From contig JAUHXR010000005.1 of the NCBI GenBank assembly GCA_030426845.1, forward strand, positions 1 through 64,000: a DNA stretch of 64,000 nt, read 5' to 3'. Source of the stretch: Polyangia bacterium. Its GTDB lineage: Bacteria; Myxococcota_A; Polyangia; Polyangiales; Sandaracinaceae. Positions 8,576 to 17,826 of the stretch are shown piece after piece. Both the position numbers and the translations under genes were made by a program. How positions within the stretch are numbered: the first letter of the stretch is position 1; the number at the start of each line of letters is the position of its first letter. The notes beneath the pieces are model-generated. The model did no database searches. It was not told the DNA's origin and saw nothing but the letters and a program-made list of their open reading frames with translations.

Positions 8576-9235
8576 ATGAGCGACGATCCGAACCTGAACC
8601 AGGGAGTCGGCGGGGGCGCTCCCCCACCCCTCGGCGGCGGACCCTCCCTCGCGGAGGAGGAGAAGGCCCTCAAGAAGGGCAACACCGGCGTGCTCGTCGC
8701 GGGGATCGTCGCCGCGGTCGCGGTGACCGCGGGGCTCGGCTACGTGCTGCTGCAGTCGGGCGGCGACGAGACAGAGGCCTACGGCGCGATCGGCCGGCGC
8801 ATCAACGGCATGAAGCAGGAGCACTTCGACGGCTTCTGGTCGTGCGCCCTCCCCGGCCAGCAGCTCGACCGCCTCAGCTCCGATCAGGACCTGCGCCGCG
8901 CGATCAACGAGCGCGCCGCGCGCTCACCCACCGCCTACGCGACGCTCGTCCGCGACCAGTGCATCGTGAAGCTCAACGAGCACGAGCCCGGGCTGCGCGA
9001 GCTGATCCCCCCGGCCGATCTCGGCGAGCAGCTCGCGGACCTCACCGGCGCGCTCGTCGACCTGCGCACCGCGTGGAACGACTACATCCGCGCGCTCGAG
9101 CAGGGCAACCACGACGAGGGCTACGACGAGGAGGCGTACCGGCAGCAGATCACGAAGATCGCCAAGGGCTGGTACGACTACAAGCACGCCTACAACGAGG
9201 TCAACGACACGATCCGCGGGCACCTCACCGAGTAG
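8576..9235 (+). CDS. Hypothetical single-pass membrane protein
   Basis: 219 aa with a GGAGG ribosome site four nt before the ATG. The N-terminal 36 residues are Gly/Pro-rich and acidic and presumably cytoplasmic. One transmembrane helix follows (about 38-60, TGVLVAGIVAAVAVTAGLGYVLL). The rest is an all-helical extracytoplasmic domain with two cysteines (WSCALPGQQ and DQCIVKL) and a C-terminal amphipathic region rich in Tyr and Lys. I recognise no named family. It is 40 nt after the zinc-ribbon/TPR gene, which shares the Gly-rich low-complexity style, so the two may act together in the envelope. A strong hairpin follows the stop. Confidence 0.7.
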   Translation: MSDDPNLNQGVGGGAPPPLGGGPSLAEEEKALKKGNTGVLVAGIVAAVAVTAGLGYVLLQSGGDETEAYGAIGRRINGMKQEHFDGFWSCALPGQQLDRLSSDQDLRRAINERAARSPTAYATLVRDQCIVKLNEHEPGLRELIPPADLGEQLADLTGALVDLRTAWNDYIRALEQGNHDEGYDEEAYRQQITKIAKGWYDYKHAYNEVNDTIRGHLTE

Positions 9236-9300
9236 CTGGGCTTGGGCGATCCGTAGAGACGCCGCGAGCCGAGGAGGCCGGGAGGTAGAGGAGCGTGCGC

Positions 9301-9336
9301 GGCGCGCGACCGTGGAGATCGAGCGGTCGTCGCGCC
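9301..9336. terminator. Bidirectional 12-bp hairpin terminator
   Basis: GGCGCG and CGACCG (9301-9312) pair with CGGTCG (9324-9329) and CGCGCC (9331-9336), with a single bulged T at 9330 and an 11-nt loop. It stands between convergent genes ending at 9235 and 9344. Confidence 0.65.
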
Positions 9337-9343
9337 TCAGCAA

Positions 9344-10447
9344 TCAATCGCAGAGCGGGCGCTGGCGCTGCGAGTCGAGCGGGGCCAGCACGAGCGGCAG
9401 CGCGACGTCGACCGCGCCCGGCGGATCGGGCTCGGGGAACATCGTGGCCCGCGCCGCACGGAGCAGACACGCGCGCAGGGTCGGGTCGGGCGCGGCCTCC
9501 TCGGTGACGCAGGCCTCGATGAGCTGCCCGTCGGGGCCGATGCGCATCGCGAGACCGACCCGGCCGCCAGCCGCGCCCGGGCCGTCGGTCGCGCCGACGC
9601 AGATCTCGGCCCCTTGACGCAACGGGCCGAGGCTCGAGACGATCCGGTCGGGGCGCAAGGAACCTTCCGACATCCCCTCGCCGAGCGGCGGCAGGCCGTT
9701 CGGGCAGAGGCCCTCGGTGTCGGCCGCGTCGGCCGCGGCCGGCGCGCCGGGCAGGCGCGTCCCGGCGGCGAGCGTGACCGCGAGGCCGACCCGACCGGAG
9801 AGCGCGTCGGGGAGGCTCGACAGCGCCTCGGCGAGGGTCGCGAGCGGCACGCCGGCCTCCGCGGTGACGAAGAGCGCGCCGACGTCGGTCGGCAGCGCGG
9901 CGGTGGCGTCGGCCCAGGGCATCGGGCCGGGTCGGGCCGCGTCCGCGCCGCTGTTCCGGACCCACACGCCGCGATCGGTCACGAACCAGACCGTCGCCGG
10001 CTCGACGCGCGGCGGCAGGGTCGTCGTGACCGCGCTGAGCGCGACGCGGCCGGCGTCGAGCTGGCCGTAGGCGCCCCAGCGGCTGAGCACCACCACCGGG
10101 CCGGCGTCCGCCTCGAGGCGCGCGTCGAGGTCCGCCTCGGGGACCGCGAGCGGGCGCACCGCGACCGCGAGATCCGCCTCGAGCCTCCAGCCGCGCCGCA
10201 GCAGGCAGCCCGCGGTGGAGTCCTGATCGCGCCGCTGGTCGAGGAGCCGCGCGGCCTCCGCGAGCTGGGCGAAGGTCGCGTCCGGCCCGAGCGCCCGCGC
10301 GTCCTCGGGGTCGGGCGTGACGGTCTCGCCCCCGCCGCCCGGTGCGCGCTCGGGGGGCGGCGTCGGCGCGGGATCGCCGCACGCGAGCGCGGCGAGCGCG
10401 AGGCCCGCGACGAGGCCGATCCGAAGGACGCGGCGCGCCGTGGCCAT
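9344..10447 (-). CDS. Lipoprotein with AgmX/PglI-type C-terminal domain
   Basis: 367 aa. The ATG at 10447 shares one base with the stop of the SNF2 gene (TGATG), so translation is coupled. A signal peptide ends in a lipobox LAAC (about Cys23), followed by a Pro/Gly-rich linker. Two paired-cysteine modules come next: CLLRRGWRLEADLAVAV (near residue 85) and the C-terminal region with GAEICVG, GRVGLAMRIGPDGQLIEACV, LRACLLRAARATMFPEP and VDVALPLVLAP. This last pattern matches the myxobacterial AgmX/PglI C-terminal domain, a TonB-C-like fold found in gliding and envelope proteins. Function beyond that is unknown; why it follows a SNF2 ATPase is unclear. Confidence 0.75.
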   Translation of the reverse strand: MATARRVLRIGLVAGLALAALACGDPAPTPPPERAPGGGGETVTPDPEDARALGPDATFAQLAEAARLLDQRRDQDSTAGCLLRRGWRLEADLAVAVRPLAVPEADLDARLEADAGPVVVLSRWGAYGQLDAGRVALSAVTTTLPPRVEPATVWFVTDRGVWVRNSGADAARPGPMPWADATAALPTDVGALFVTAEAGVPLATLAEALSSLPDALSGRVGLAVTLAAGTRLPGAPAAADAADTEGLCPNGLPPLGEGMSEGSLRPDRIVSSLGPLRQGAEICVGATDGPGAAGGRVGLAMRIGPDGQLIEACVTEEAAPDPTLRACLLRAARATMFPEPDPPGAVDVALPLVLAPLDSQRQRPLCD

Positions 10448-13400
10448 CAGCTGAAGAGGTCGTCGATGTCGGCCTTGGTGAGGCCCTTGAGCGGCGTGCT
10501 CTCGGTGGTGAGCACGTTGCTGACGAGCGTGCGCTTCTTCTCGCTGAGCTTGAGGATCTTCTCCTCGACCGTGTCGCGCGCGATGAGCCGGTAGACCGTC
10601 ACGACCTTGGTCTGGCCGATGCGGTGCGCCCGATCCGTCGCCTGGTCCTCGACCGCCGGGTTCCACCAGGGATCGAAGTGCACGACCGTGTCGGCGCCGG
10701 TGAGGTTGAGGCCGGTGCCGCCCGCCTTCAGCGAGATGAGGAAGGCGTGGATGCTCTCGTCGCGGTTGAACCGATCGACGCGCTCCTGGCGGTCCTTGGT
10801 CGAGCCGTCGAGGTACTCGTAGACCACACCGGCCTCGTCGAGCATCTCGCGGATGTGGCCGAGCATCGTCACGAACTGGCTGAAGATCAGCAGCCGGTGG
10901 CCGCCCTCGACCGCCTCCTCGACGATCTCCTTGAGGGCCACGAGCTTGCCGCTCGACTCGTCGCTCCAGTCGCCCGCCAGCTGGGTGAGCCGCGGGTCGC
11001 AGGCCACCTGGCGCATACGCGTGAGCGCGGCGAGGATCTGGATCTGGCTCTTCGCGACGCCGGCCTTCTCGACCTCGCTCATCACGCTGTCGCGGACCTG
11101 CTTGAGCATCTGCTGGTAGAGCTTGCTCTGCTCGTCGGCCATCGGGACGACGATCTCCTGCTGGATCTTCTCCGGCAGCTCCGGCGCGACCTCGGCCTTG
11201 GTGCGGCGCATGATCAGCGGCTGGATGATGGTGCGCAGCTTGGTCGCGGTGGCCTCGTCGCCCCGGTCGATCGGCCGCGAGTACCGCTCCTCGAACGTCT
11301 TCAGCGTGCCGAGCAGGCCCGGCGCGACGAAGTCGAAGATCGACCAGATCTCGCTGAGGCGGTTCTCGATCGGCGTGCCGGTGAGCGCGAGGCGCCGCTC
11401 GCTCTTGAGCTGCTTGGCCGCGCGCGCGGTGGCGCTGTGCGGGTTCTTGATGTGCTGCGCCTCGTCGAGCACGACGTAGCGGAGCGAGAGCGCGTTGAGG
11501 AGCTCCTCGTCCCGGCGGAGCAGCGCGTAGGACGTGATCATCACGTCCGCGTCGTCGAGCTCGACCCGCTGCGACTGCCGGTCGGCGCCCTGCCAGACCA
11601 CCGTCTTGAGCGCGGGCGCGAACTTCTCGATCTCGCGCTGCCAGTTCGGCACGACCGAGGTCGGCGCGACGACGAGGTTGAGCTTGCGCTTGTGCTTGTT
11701 CTTGGCCCAGAGCAAGAGCGCGATCGTCTGCAGCGTCTTGCCGAGGCCCATGTCGTCGGCGAGGATGCCGCCCGTCCCGAGGTCGTGGAGGAAGACCATC
11801 CACGAGTAGCCGCGCTTCTGGTAGTCGCGGAACGTCTTCACCTTGAGGTTGCGCGGCTTGGGGACCTGCGGGATCTCCTCGACGCTGCCGAGCTTGGTGA
11901 ACAGCTCCTTGGCCGCGGGGCTCACCTTGGCGTCGCCCACGAGGCGCAGCAGGTCTTGCACGCGACCCGCCTGCGAGAGCGGGAGCTTGTCGCCCGCGGT
12001 GACGCCCGCGTAGATCTCGGCCATGCGCTCGAGGATCTCGCCGACGTCGCCCTGACGGACCGGCGCGTAGCTGCCGTCTTCGAGCTTCACGAGGTGGCGT
12101 CCGTGCTCGAGGCACATCCGCAGCTCGTCCGCGTCGACCGCGACGCCGTCCGAGAGGAACGCCATCTGGAGGTCGAGCCAGTCCACCCCGCTCGAGACGC
12201 GCATCTGCGGGGTGACGGGAGTGTTGCGGACCTCCACCTTGGCGAGGTCGCTGGGGACGCGCTTCTCCCACTCGTCGGGCAGCTCGGTGATCCCGTCGGT
12301 CCAGAAGTCGACCGCCGCGTCGCCCTTCGCCTCGAGGCCGTCGCCCGACTCGTCGGCCGCGAAGCCGAGGTTCATGAGCTGCTGCACCGCGGCCATCTCG
12401 GCCCCGACGTCGCGGCGCACCACGCCCGGCCGCTCGGAGTCGTCCGCGGGGGGAAGGAACTCGAGGGGCGAGGGGAAGCCGCGGGCGGGGACGGGGAACT
12501 CGTGGTCCGCGTAGTAGACGGTGAGCTTCGCGGTCGCGCCGATGATGTCGCCGCCGGTGTCGAGGCGGAACTCGGGCTGCGCATCCACGAGGTCGGCGAC
12601 GGTGTCCAGGTCCGGCAGATCCGCGCCGAGCGAGGCCGCGACTCGCGGGATGAAGTCGGTGAGCAGGCGCGGCAGGTCAGCCGCCGGGTGCACGAGCGCG
12701 GGCGAGCGGTAGAGGCGCTGGAGCCACGCCGGGGTGACCGCGTCCGACACCGGGCGGGCCACGCCCTCGGTGGTGTCGATGTGCCAGCCGGGGGTGCCCT
12801 CGAACCAGTTGCCGTTGGAGAGCGAGAAGCGGCGGCTGCCGCCCTCGAAGACGACCCGCAGGCGGACCGCCTTGGCGTTCGCGCGGTCGAGCTCGAGCTT
12901 CGGGCGCAGCGGCTCGTCGGCGAAGCGCAGCTCCATCGACGCCGGCTCGAGGAGCACGCGCCACTCGCGGAGCATGCTCAGCGCCTCGGCCGCGTCCTCG
13001 CCCCGCAGCTCGGCGGTGGCCGGGGTGCTGCGCGAGGTGTGGCGCGCCAGCGAACGGAGCACCGGGCGCATCGCGTTGGACACCGCGTTGAAGCCCGCGA
13101 GCACCTCCGCGATCGGCACCGCGGAGCGGGTCCCCGCGAGGACCGGGGTGATCGCGAGGGAGGCCGAGCGGACCTGCATGCGGAACTCGAGGTCGTGGGC
13201 GCGCGCCTGATCGGTCGGCGGCATCCACGCGTCGAGCGAGCCGCGCCCGTCCTGGCTGCCGAGCCCGAGGTCGCGGGCGCTCAGCACCTCGACGTCGGTC
13301 GCGCCCCCGTTGGCGCCACGGCGGCGTCGGCGCCGGCGGCTGCGCTTGCCCCCGACCGAGACGGTCTGCGGGCTGTGCGCCTTGACCTCCTGCTTGCCGT

Positions 13401-14418
13401 TGGTCGCGGGCTTCGGCGGCTTCTTCTCGGCCGGCTTGCCCTTGGGCGGGCGCTCGCGATCGCGCAGCGCGACCATGAGCGCGGCGACGTGCTTGCAGTG
13501 ACCGGTGGGCCCGCGGAACCCGGGGCAGTTGCAGTCGCTGACCCACTGCTCCTCGTCGGTGAGGGTCAGCTTGGGCTCGTAGAACGTGTCCTGCTTGACC
13601 TGCACGCGGCACTTCGTGTTGCTGCCGTGGGTCCAGATGTCGTGCACGTGCTCGCGGCGGGCGTAGAGCCGGCCGCGGAGGAAGGCGTTGCCGCCGGTCA
13701 CCCGCTGGATGGCGCGATCCGAGAACCGCGCGAGGTGTTGGGAGACCCGCGCCGGATCGGGCTTGCGCGTCTCGACCACGAGCGAGCCGGGGGGCGCGTC
13801 CGAGACCCGGGTGGGCTCGTCGTCGTCGTCGTCGTCCTCGTCCTCGTCCGCGGCCCCGTCCTGCGCGGCGGCCTCCGCGCGCCCGCTCCGCCGACCGCGG
13901 CGACGACGGCTGCGGCCGTTTCGGCCCCGGTCCTCGTCGCGATCCTCGCGGTCCCGGTCGTCGCCCTGGTCGTCGCCCTGGTCGTCGCCCTGGTCGTCGC
14001 TGCGGTCGTCTTCGCCCGCGTCGTCGTCCCGGGCGCGCGCGTCGGCCGACCGGTCCTCGTCGCTCCGGCGGCGCCGCGCCCTGGCGCGCCCCTTGTCAGA
14101 GGACCGATCGTCCTCGGCCCCGTTCGACGCGCGGCCCGACGCGTCGTCGGCCCCCTCGTCAGTCGAGCGGTCAGTCGAGCGGTCAGCCGAGTCGTCGAAC
14201 GCGCGAGCCTCGTCGCCGTCCTCGTCGGACGGGCGGCGGCGCTTCTTCGTCGTCGCCTTCTTGGTCGTCGCCTTCTTCGTCGACCGCTTCTTGGCGGTGC
14301 GCCGGGCCTTGGGGGCCGGCTCGACTTCGGTGCGGGTGCGTCGCCGGCGCTTGGGCGCAGCGTCGTCGTCTTCTTCGCGCGGGGATTCGTTCGCGTCTAC
14401 GAGCGAGCTCTCGGGCAT
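10447..14418 (-). CDS. SWIM zinc-finger SNF2-family DEAD/DEAH ATPase
   Basis: 1323 aa from the ATG at 14418 (GGAG ribosome site about 10 nt upstream). Residues 1-240 are low complexity: Lys/Arg/Thr-rich blocks such as KKATTKKATTKKRR, then Asp/Arg/Gly repeats. A SWIM zinc finger (CNCPGFRGPTGHCKH) lies near 285-310. The SNF2 core has Walker A DDMGLGKT (about 885-893), Walker B DEAQHIKN (about 985), and helicase-C motifs SLKAGGTGLNLT, HFDPWWNPAVEDQATDRAHRIGQ (about 1245-1268). Bacterial homologues (RapA-like and SWIM-SNF2) remodel RNA polymerase-DNA or nucleoprotein complexes. The histone-H1-like tail suggests DNA binding. It overlaps the downstream lipoprotein start by one base; the kinase gene is 237 nt upstream. 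Confidence 0.92.
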   Translation of the reverse strand: MPESSLVDANESPREEDDDAAPKRRRRTRTEVEPAPKARRTAKKRSTKKATTKKATTKKRRRPSDEDGDEARAFDDSADRSTDRSTDEGADDASGRASNGAEDDRSSDKGRARARRRRSDEDRSADARARDDDAGEDDRSDDQGDDQGDDQGDDRDREDRDEDRGRNGRSRRRRGRRSGRAEAAAQDGAADEDEDDDDDDEPTRVSDAPPGSLVVETRKPDPARVSQHLARFSDRAIQRVTGGNAFLRGRLYARREHVHDIWTHGSNTKCRVQVKQDTFYEPKLTLTDEEQWVSDCNCPGFRGPTGHCKHVAALMVALRDRERPPKGKPAEKKPPKPATNGKQEVKAHSPQTVSVGGKRSRRRRRRRGANGGATDVEVLSARDLGLGSQDGRGSLDAWMPPTDQARAHDLEFRMQVRSASLAITPVLAGTRSAVPIAEVLAGFNAVSNAMRPVLRSLARHTSRSTPATAELRGEDAAEALSMLREWRVLLEPASMELRFADEPLRPKLELDRANAKAVRLRVVFEGGSRRFSLSNGNWFEGTPGWHIDTTEGVARPVSDAVTPAWLQRLYRSPALVHPAADLPRLLTDFIPRVAASLGADLPDLDTVADLVDAQPEFRLDTGGDIIGATAKLTVYYADHEFPVPARGFPSPLEFLPPADDSERPGVVRRDVGAEMAAVQQLMNLGFAADESGDGLEAKGDAAVDFWTDGITELPDEWEKRVPSDLAKVEVRNTPVTPQMRVSSGVDWLDLQMAFLSDGVAVDADELRMCLEHGRHLVKLEDGSYAPVRQGDVGEILERMAEIYAGVTAGDKLPLSQAGRVQDLLRLVGDAKVSPAAKELFTKLGSVEEIPQVPKPRNLKVKTFRDYQKRGYSWMVFLHDLGTGGILADDMGLGKTLQTIALLLWAKNKHKRKLNLVVAPTSVVPNWQREIEKFAPALKTVVWQGADRQSQRVELDDADVMITSYALLRRDEELLNALSLRYVVLDEAQHIKNPHSATARAAKQLKSERRLALTGTPIENRLSEIWSIFDFVAPGLLGTLKTFEERYSRPIDRGDEATATKLRTIIQPLIMRRTKAEVAPELPEKIQQEIVVPMADEQSKLYQQMLKQVRDSVMSEVEKAGVAKSQIQILAALTRMRQVACDPRLTQLAGDWSDESSGKLVALKEIVEEAVEGGHRLLIFSQFVTMLGHIREMLDEAGVVYEYLDGSTKDRQERVDRFNRDESIHAFLISLKAGGTGLNLTGADTVVHFDPWWNPAVEDQATDRAHRIGQTKVVTVYRLIARDTVEEKILKLSEKKRTLVSNVLTTESTPLKGLTKADIDDLFS

Positions 14419-14492
14419 GCGGGTCAGCTCCGGGAGAACGGGTCGGCCGCTCGGGCCGGTCGCCGCGAGGACGGGCCCTGCGCCGGACGATC

Positions 14493-14508
14493 GTGAGACT
14501 TCTCTCAC
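14493..14508. promoter_or_regulatory. Operator-like inverted repeat upstream of the SNF2 gene
   Basis: GTGAGA-CTTC-TCTCAC is a perfect 6-bp inverted repeat with a 4-nt spacer, 75-90 nt before the SNF2 start codon, in a 237-nt non-coding gap. It is less GC-rich than its surroundings. It may be a regulator site or small hairpin; no regulator is known. Confidence 0.35.
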
Positions 14509-14655
14509 AAATCGACCCCGAGTGGCGTCGTCCCCCGACGGGCGCGCTCGAGCTACGGGCGCGCGACTCGACTGAAGGTGGACCGGAGTCCGAGGGCGAT
14601 GATACACGACGGCCGTCGGCGCGCAAGCCACCACGCGCGACGCAGCCCCCTGGGC

Positions 14656-16281
14656 TCAGCGGCCCACGAAGTCGACCGCGAGGGTCGGGGCCCAGCCGCT
14701 CACCGGCTCCTCGCCCCGCTGCGCGCGTCGCACCGCCTCGCCGTGCTCCTCCCACCACGCGCGCGCCTGAGCGACCGACCAGGCCCCCACCTCCTCCTGG
14801 GCCGCGTCGAGCAGCTCGCGCAGGGCGAGCGCGCTCTCTGGCCGGTCGGCGGGGTCCTTGGCGAGGCACCTGAGGAGGATCTCCTCGAGCATCTCGGGCA
14901 CGGGCCCGCCGCGTCGCTCGGACGGCGGGACCGGGGCCTCGTGCAGGTGCTTGGCGCAGATCTCGACCACCGTACGGCCCTCGAAGACCGGCTCCCCGGT
15001 GAGGAGGAAGTAGCCGACCGCGCCGAGCGCGTAGAGATCGGCGCGGGCGTCGATCCCCCGGGGATCGGCGATCGACTCGGGGGCCATGTAGAGCGGCGTC
15101 CCCATCACGGCGTTGGCCTGGGTGAGGCCCGGATCGGTCACCGCCCCGGTCTCGCGCACGAGCCCGAAGTCGACGAGCTTGGCGAGGTCCGCGACCGGCC
15201 CGTCGCCCGCCACGAGGATGTTCGCGGGCTTGATGTCGCGGTGGATGAGGCCGATCTCGTGGGCCTCCGCGAGCCCGGACGCGACCTGGGCGAGGAGGTG
15301 GACGACGCGGGCGGGCGGCAGCGGGCCGTCGGCGCGGACGACCGTCTCGAGGTCCCCGCCGTCGAGGTACTCCATCACGTAGTAGAAGACGCCGTCCGGC
15401 GTGCGCCCGTAGTCGTAGATCGTGACCGTGTTCGGGTGCTGGAGGCTCGCGGTGAGCTGCACCTCGCGCTCGAACCGGGTGACCGCGGCCGCGCCGGCCC
15501 GGTCGGGCGCGAGGAGCTTCACCGCGGTAGGCCGCCGAAGCAGCGCGTGGCGCGCGCGGTAGACGACCCCCATCCCGCCCTCGCCGATCTTCTCCGACAG
15601 GATGTACTGTCCGAGCCGCCGGGCCTCGGAGATCTGGGTCCGCAGCCCGAACAGGATCCACGACGCGAGGGTGGAGACGGTCACGATGACCGCCATCCAC
15701 ATGATGAGGTTGAGCGTCAGGTGGACGAGGTCCTGGTCGCCCATGTTCTCGGGGTGGGTGGCATAGACCGCCGACCCGATCGCCACCGAGAGCGCCCCCG
15801 CGACCACGCTGATGCCGAACGTCCGGCGCGCGTCCGACGGGACCATCAGCGCGCGCGTCTGCAGGACGAGCATCGCGGTCAACGCGGTGAGGAAGACCCC
15901 GCCCTGCCCTACCTGGCCGAGCACCGCCATCAGCGTGTAGGGGACGACCGCGGCGACCGTGCCCGACGCGTCGATCATCAGGAGCTGGCGCGGGCTCCGG
16001 GTGCCGCGCCGCGCGAGGAGCCACACGAGGAGGCTCACCGCGGCGCCGCCGAGGTTCAGGAAGCGCTGCGGCGAGCGCAGGTGCGTGAGCACCGAGTCGA
16101 CCCCGTCGAGGGCCAGCTCCGCCGTCACCGCGACCCCGAAGTAGACCGAGCTGAGCGAGAGCGTGACGAGGCCGAGCAGCGCGAGCCGCTGCTGCATCAG
16201 GTGCCGCACCTCCTCGGAGGAGTGCGGGTCGGGCGTCGCGGTGATCGACGGGACCTGGCCAGGCATGCCGGGTGGCAGCAT
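14656..16281 (-). CDS. Membrane Ser/Thr protein kinase with N-terminal transmembrane domain
   Basis: 541 aa. Residues about 30-212 contain six hydrophobic helices, and the Hanks-type kinase domain follows at the C-terminus (about 222-500). This is the reverse of the common PknB layout, in which a kinase precedes one helix and an external sensor. Kinase motifs are intact: GEGGMGVVYRA (P-loop), AVKLL (Lys), HRDIKPANI (about 346-354), DFGLV (about 370), the activation loop with GTPLYMAPE and CLAKDPADRPES. The membrane portion probably senses a signal in or near the bilayer; there is no obvious external domain. The ATG at 16281 is 45 nt from the divergent DAHP synthase start. The downstream gene is the SNF2 ATPase. 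Confidence 0.92.
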   Translation of the reverse strand: MLPPGMPGQVPSITATPDPHSSEEVRHLMQQRLALLGLVTLSLSSVYFGVAVTAELALDGVDSVLTHLRSPQRFLNLGGAAVSLLVWLLARRGTRSPRQLLMIDASGTVAAVVPYTLMAVLGQVGQGGVFLTALTAMLVLQTRALMVPSDARRTFGISVVAGALSVAIGSAVYATHPENMGDQDLVHLTLNLIMWMAVIVTVSTLASWILFGLRTQISEARRLGQYILSEKIGEGGMGVVYRARHALLRRPTAVKLLAPDRAGAAAVTRFEREVQLTASLQHPNTVTIYDYGRTPDGVFYYVMEYLDGGDLETVVRADGPLPPARVVHLLAQVASGLAEAHEIGLIHRDIKPANILVAGDGPVADLAKLVDFGLVRETGAVTDPGLTQANAVMGTPLYMAPESIADPRGIDARADLYALGAVGYFLLTGEPVFEGRTVVEICAKHLHEAPVPPSERRGGPVPEMLEEILLRCLAKDPADRPESALALRELLDAAQEEVGAWSVAQARAWWEEHGEAVRRAQRGEEPVSGWAPTLAVDFVGR

Positions 16282-16326
16282 ATCCGGTAAGGTCCCGCGT
16301 CACCCCCTCCGAGAGCCGACGTCACC

Positions 16327-17724
16327 GTGTCCCCCGAACCCTGGAGCCCCGAGTCGTGGCGGCAGCGCGAGGCTGCCCAGGCGATCCACTACGCCGACCC
16401 GCGCGGGCTCGAGGCCGCGGTGCAGAAGCTCCGCTCGCTGCCGCCGCTCGTCACCTCCTGGGAGATCGAGCGCCTCCGCCAGGCGCTCGCGGAGGCGGAG
16501 CGCGGCGAGCGGCTCGTCCTGCAGGGCGGCGACTGCGCGGAGACCCTCGACGACTGCCGGCCCGACCAGATCACGGGCAAGCTCAAGATCCTGCTCCAGA
16601 TGTCGCTCGTGCTGGTGCACGGCGCGATGAAGCCCGTGGTCCGCGTCGGTCGCTTCGCGGGGCAGTACGCCAAGCCGCGCAGCCGCCGGATGGAGACGCG
16701 GACGAGCGCGCTCGGCGAGGAGGTCTCTCTCCCGAGCTACTTCGGCGACCTGGTCAACCGGATGGACTTCAGCCCGAGCGCGCGCACCCCGGACCCGGCG
16801 CACCTCGTGACCGCCTACCAGCACGCCGCGATGAGCCTGAACTTCATCCGGTCGCTGTCGGCCGGCGGCTTCGCGGACCTGCACCACCCCGAGCAGTGGG
16901 ATCTGTCGTTCGTGGCCCAGGCGGGGCTCAGCCCGGAGCTGCGGGCCGAGTACGAGCGCACCGCGGAGCAGCTCTCGGAGGCGCTGCGCTTCATGCAGGC
17001 CCTCGGCGAGACGAGCATCGACGAGCTGTCGCGGGTCACCTTCTACACGAGCCACGAGGGGCTCAACCTCCACTACGAGAGCGCGCAGACCCGCCGCGTG
17101 CCGCGCCGCGACGGCTACTACGACCTGACCACGCACCTGCCGTGGATCGGCGAGCGCACCCGGCAGCTCGAGGGCGCCCACGTCGAGTTCTTCCGCGGGG
17201 TCCGCAACCCCGTCGGGGTCAAGGTCGGCCCCACCTGCGGGCCGGACGAGCTGCGGCGCCTGCACGACGCCCTCAACCCCGCCAACGAGGCGGGCAAGCT
17301 CGTGCTCATCTCGCGGATGGGCGCCGAGCGGGTGCGCGACGCCCTCCCCCCGCTCGCGCGGGCGATGAAGGCGGACGGCCGCCGCGCGCTCTGGATCTGC
17401 GACCCGATGCACGGCAACACCGAGACGACCGAGGGCGGGGTGAAGACCCGCAGCTTCGACGCGATCCTCGCCGAGGTGGAGGGCGCGATGGAGGCGCACC
17501 GCGCCGAGGGCACGGTGTTCGGTGGCCTGCACTTCGAGCTGACGGGCGAGGACGTCACCGAGTGCGTCGGCGGCGCCGCCGGAGTGACCGAGGCGGACCT
17601 CACCACCAACTACGCGAGCGCGTGCGACCCCCGGCTCAACTACCGCCAGGCGCTCGAGATGGCCTTCATGGTCACGCGGCGGCTGCGCTCCGAACGCGCC
17701 AGCGCCGGGCGGGCCGGCGCGTGA
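16327..17724 (+). CDS. 3-deoxy-7-phosphoheptulonate synthase, class II
   Basis: 465 aa cytoplasmic enzyme that condenses phosphoenolpyruvate with erythrose 4-phosphate in the first step of the shikimate pathway to aromatic amino acids. It is the plant/mycobacterial class II type. Visible signatures are WSPESWRQREAAQ at the N-terminus, LQGGDCAE (metal-site Cys, about 65-72), RVGRFAGQYAKPRS, FYTSHEGLNLHYE, TRQLEGAHVEFFRGVRNPVGVKVGP and CDPMHGNT. The GTG at 16327 fits the family N-terminus. It diverges from the kinase gene with a 45-nt gap. The next gene on the strand starts about 100 nt downstream and is functionally unrelated. I see no trp/aro partner nearby and no sign of a fused regulatory domain. 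Confidence 0.95.
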   Translation: MSPEPWSPESWRQREAAQAIHYADPRGLEAAVQKLRSLPPLVTSWEIERLRQALAEAERGERLVLQGGDCAETLDDCRPDQITGKLKILLQMSLVLVHGAMKPVVRVGRFAGQYAKPRSRRMETRTSALGEEVSLPSYFGDLVNRMDFSPSARTPDPAHLVTAYQHAAMSLNFIRSLSAGGFADLHHPEQWDLSFVAQAGLSPELRAEYERTAEQLSEALRFMQALGETSIDELSRVTFYTSHEGLNLHYESAQTRRVPRRDGYYDLTTHLPWIGERTRQLEGAHVEFFRGVRNPVGVKVGPTCGPDELRRLHDALNPANEAGKLVLISRMGAERVRDALPPLARAMKADGRRALWICDPMHGNTETTEGGVKTRSFDAILAEVEGAMEAHRAEGTVFGGLHFELTGEDVTECVGGAAGVTEADLTTNYASACDPRLNYRQALEMAFMVTRRLRSERASAGRAGA

Positions 17725-17826
17725 CCGTCGGGCGCCCCCGCGCGCTCGCGCGTGGGTGACGTCGAGGCAACCCCGGAGGCCCGACGCTGGCTCGCCCTCC
17801 GAAGCGTGCTACCCCCAACGGTTCGC

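Noticed and set aside
6721-8685. 654-codon minus-strand frame opposite the zinc-ribbon/TPR gene
   Set aside because: The plus strand carries zinc-ribbon cysteines, a transmembrane helix and TPR-like repeats; the minus frame has none.
10342-14496. 1384-codon open frame on the plus strand opposite the SNF2 gene
   Set aside because: It is antisense to a gene with complete SNF2 motifs. Its predicted protein is rich in Arg, Leu, Val, Glu and Asp without any domain, as expected of antisense frames in DNA with G/C at third positions.
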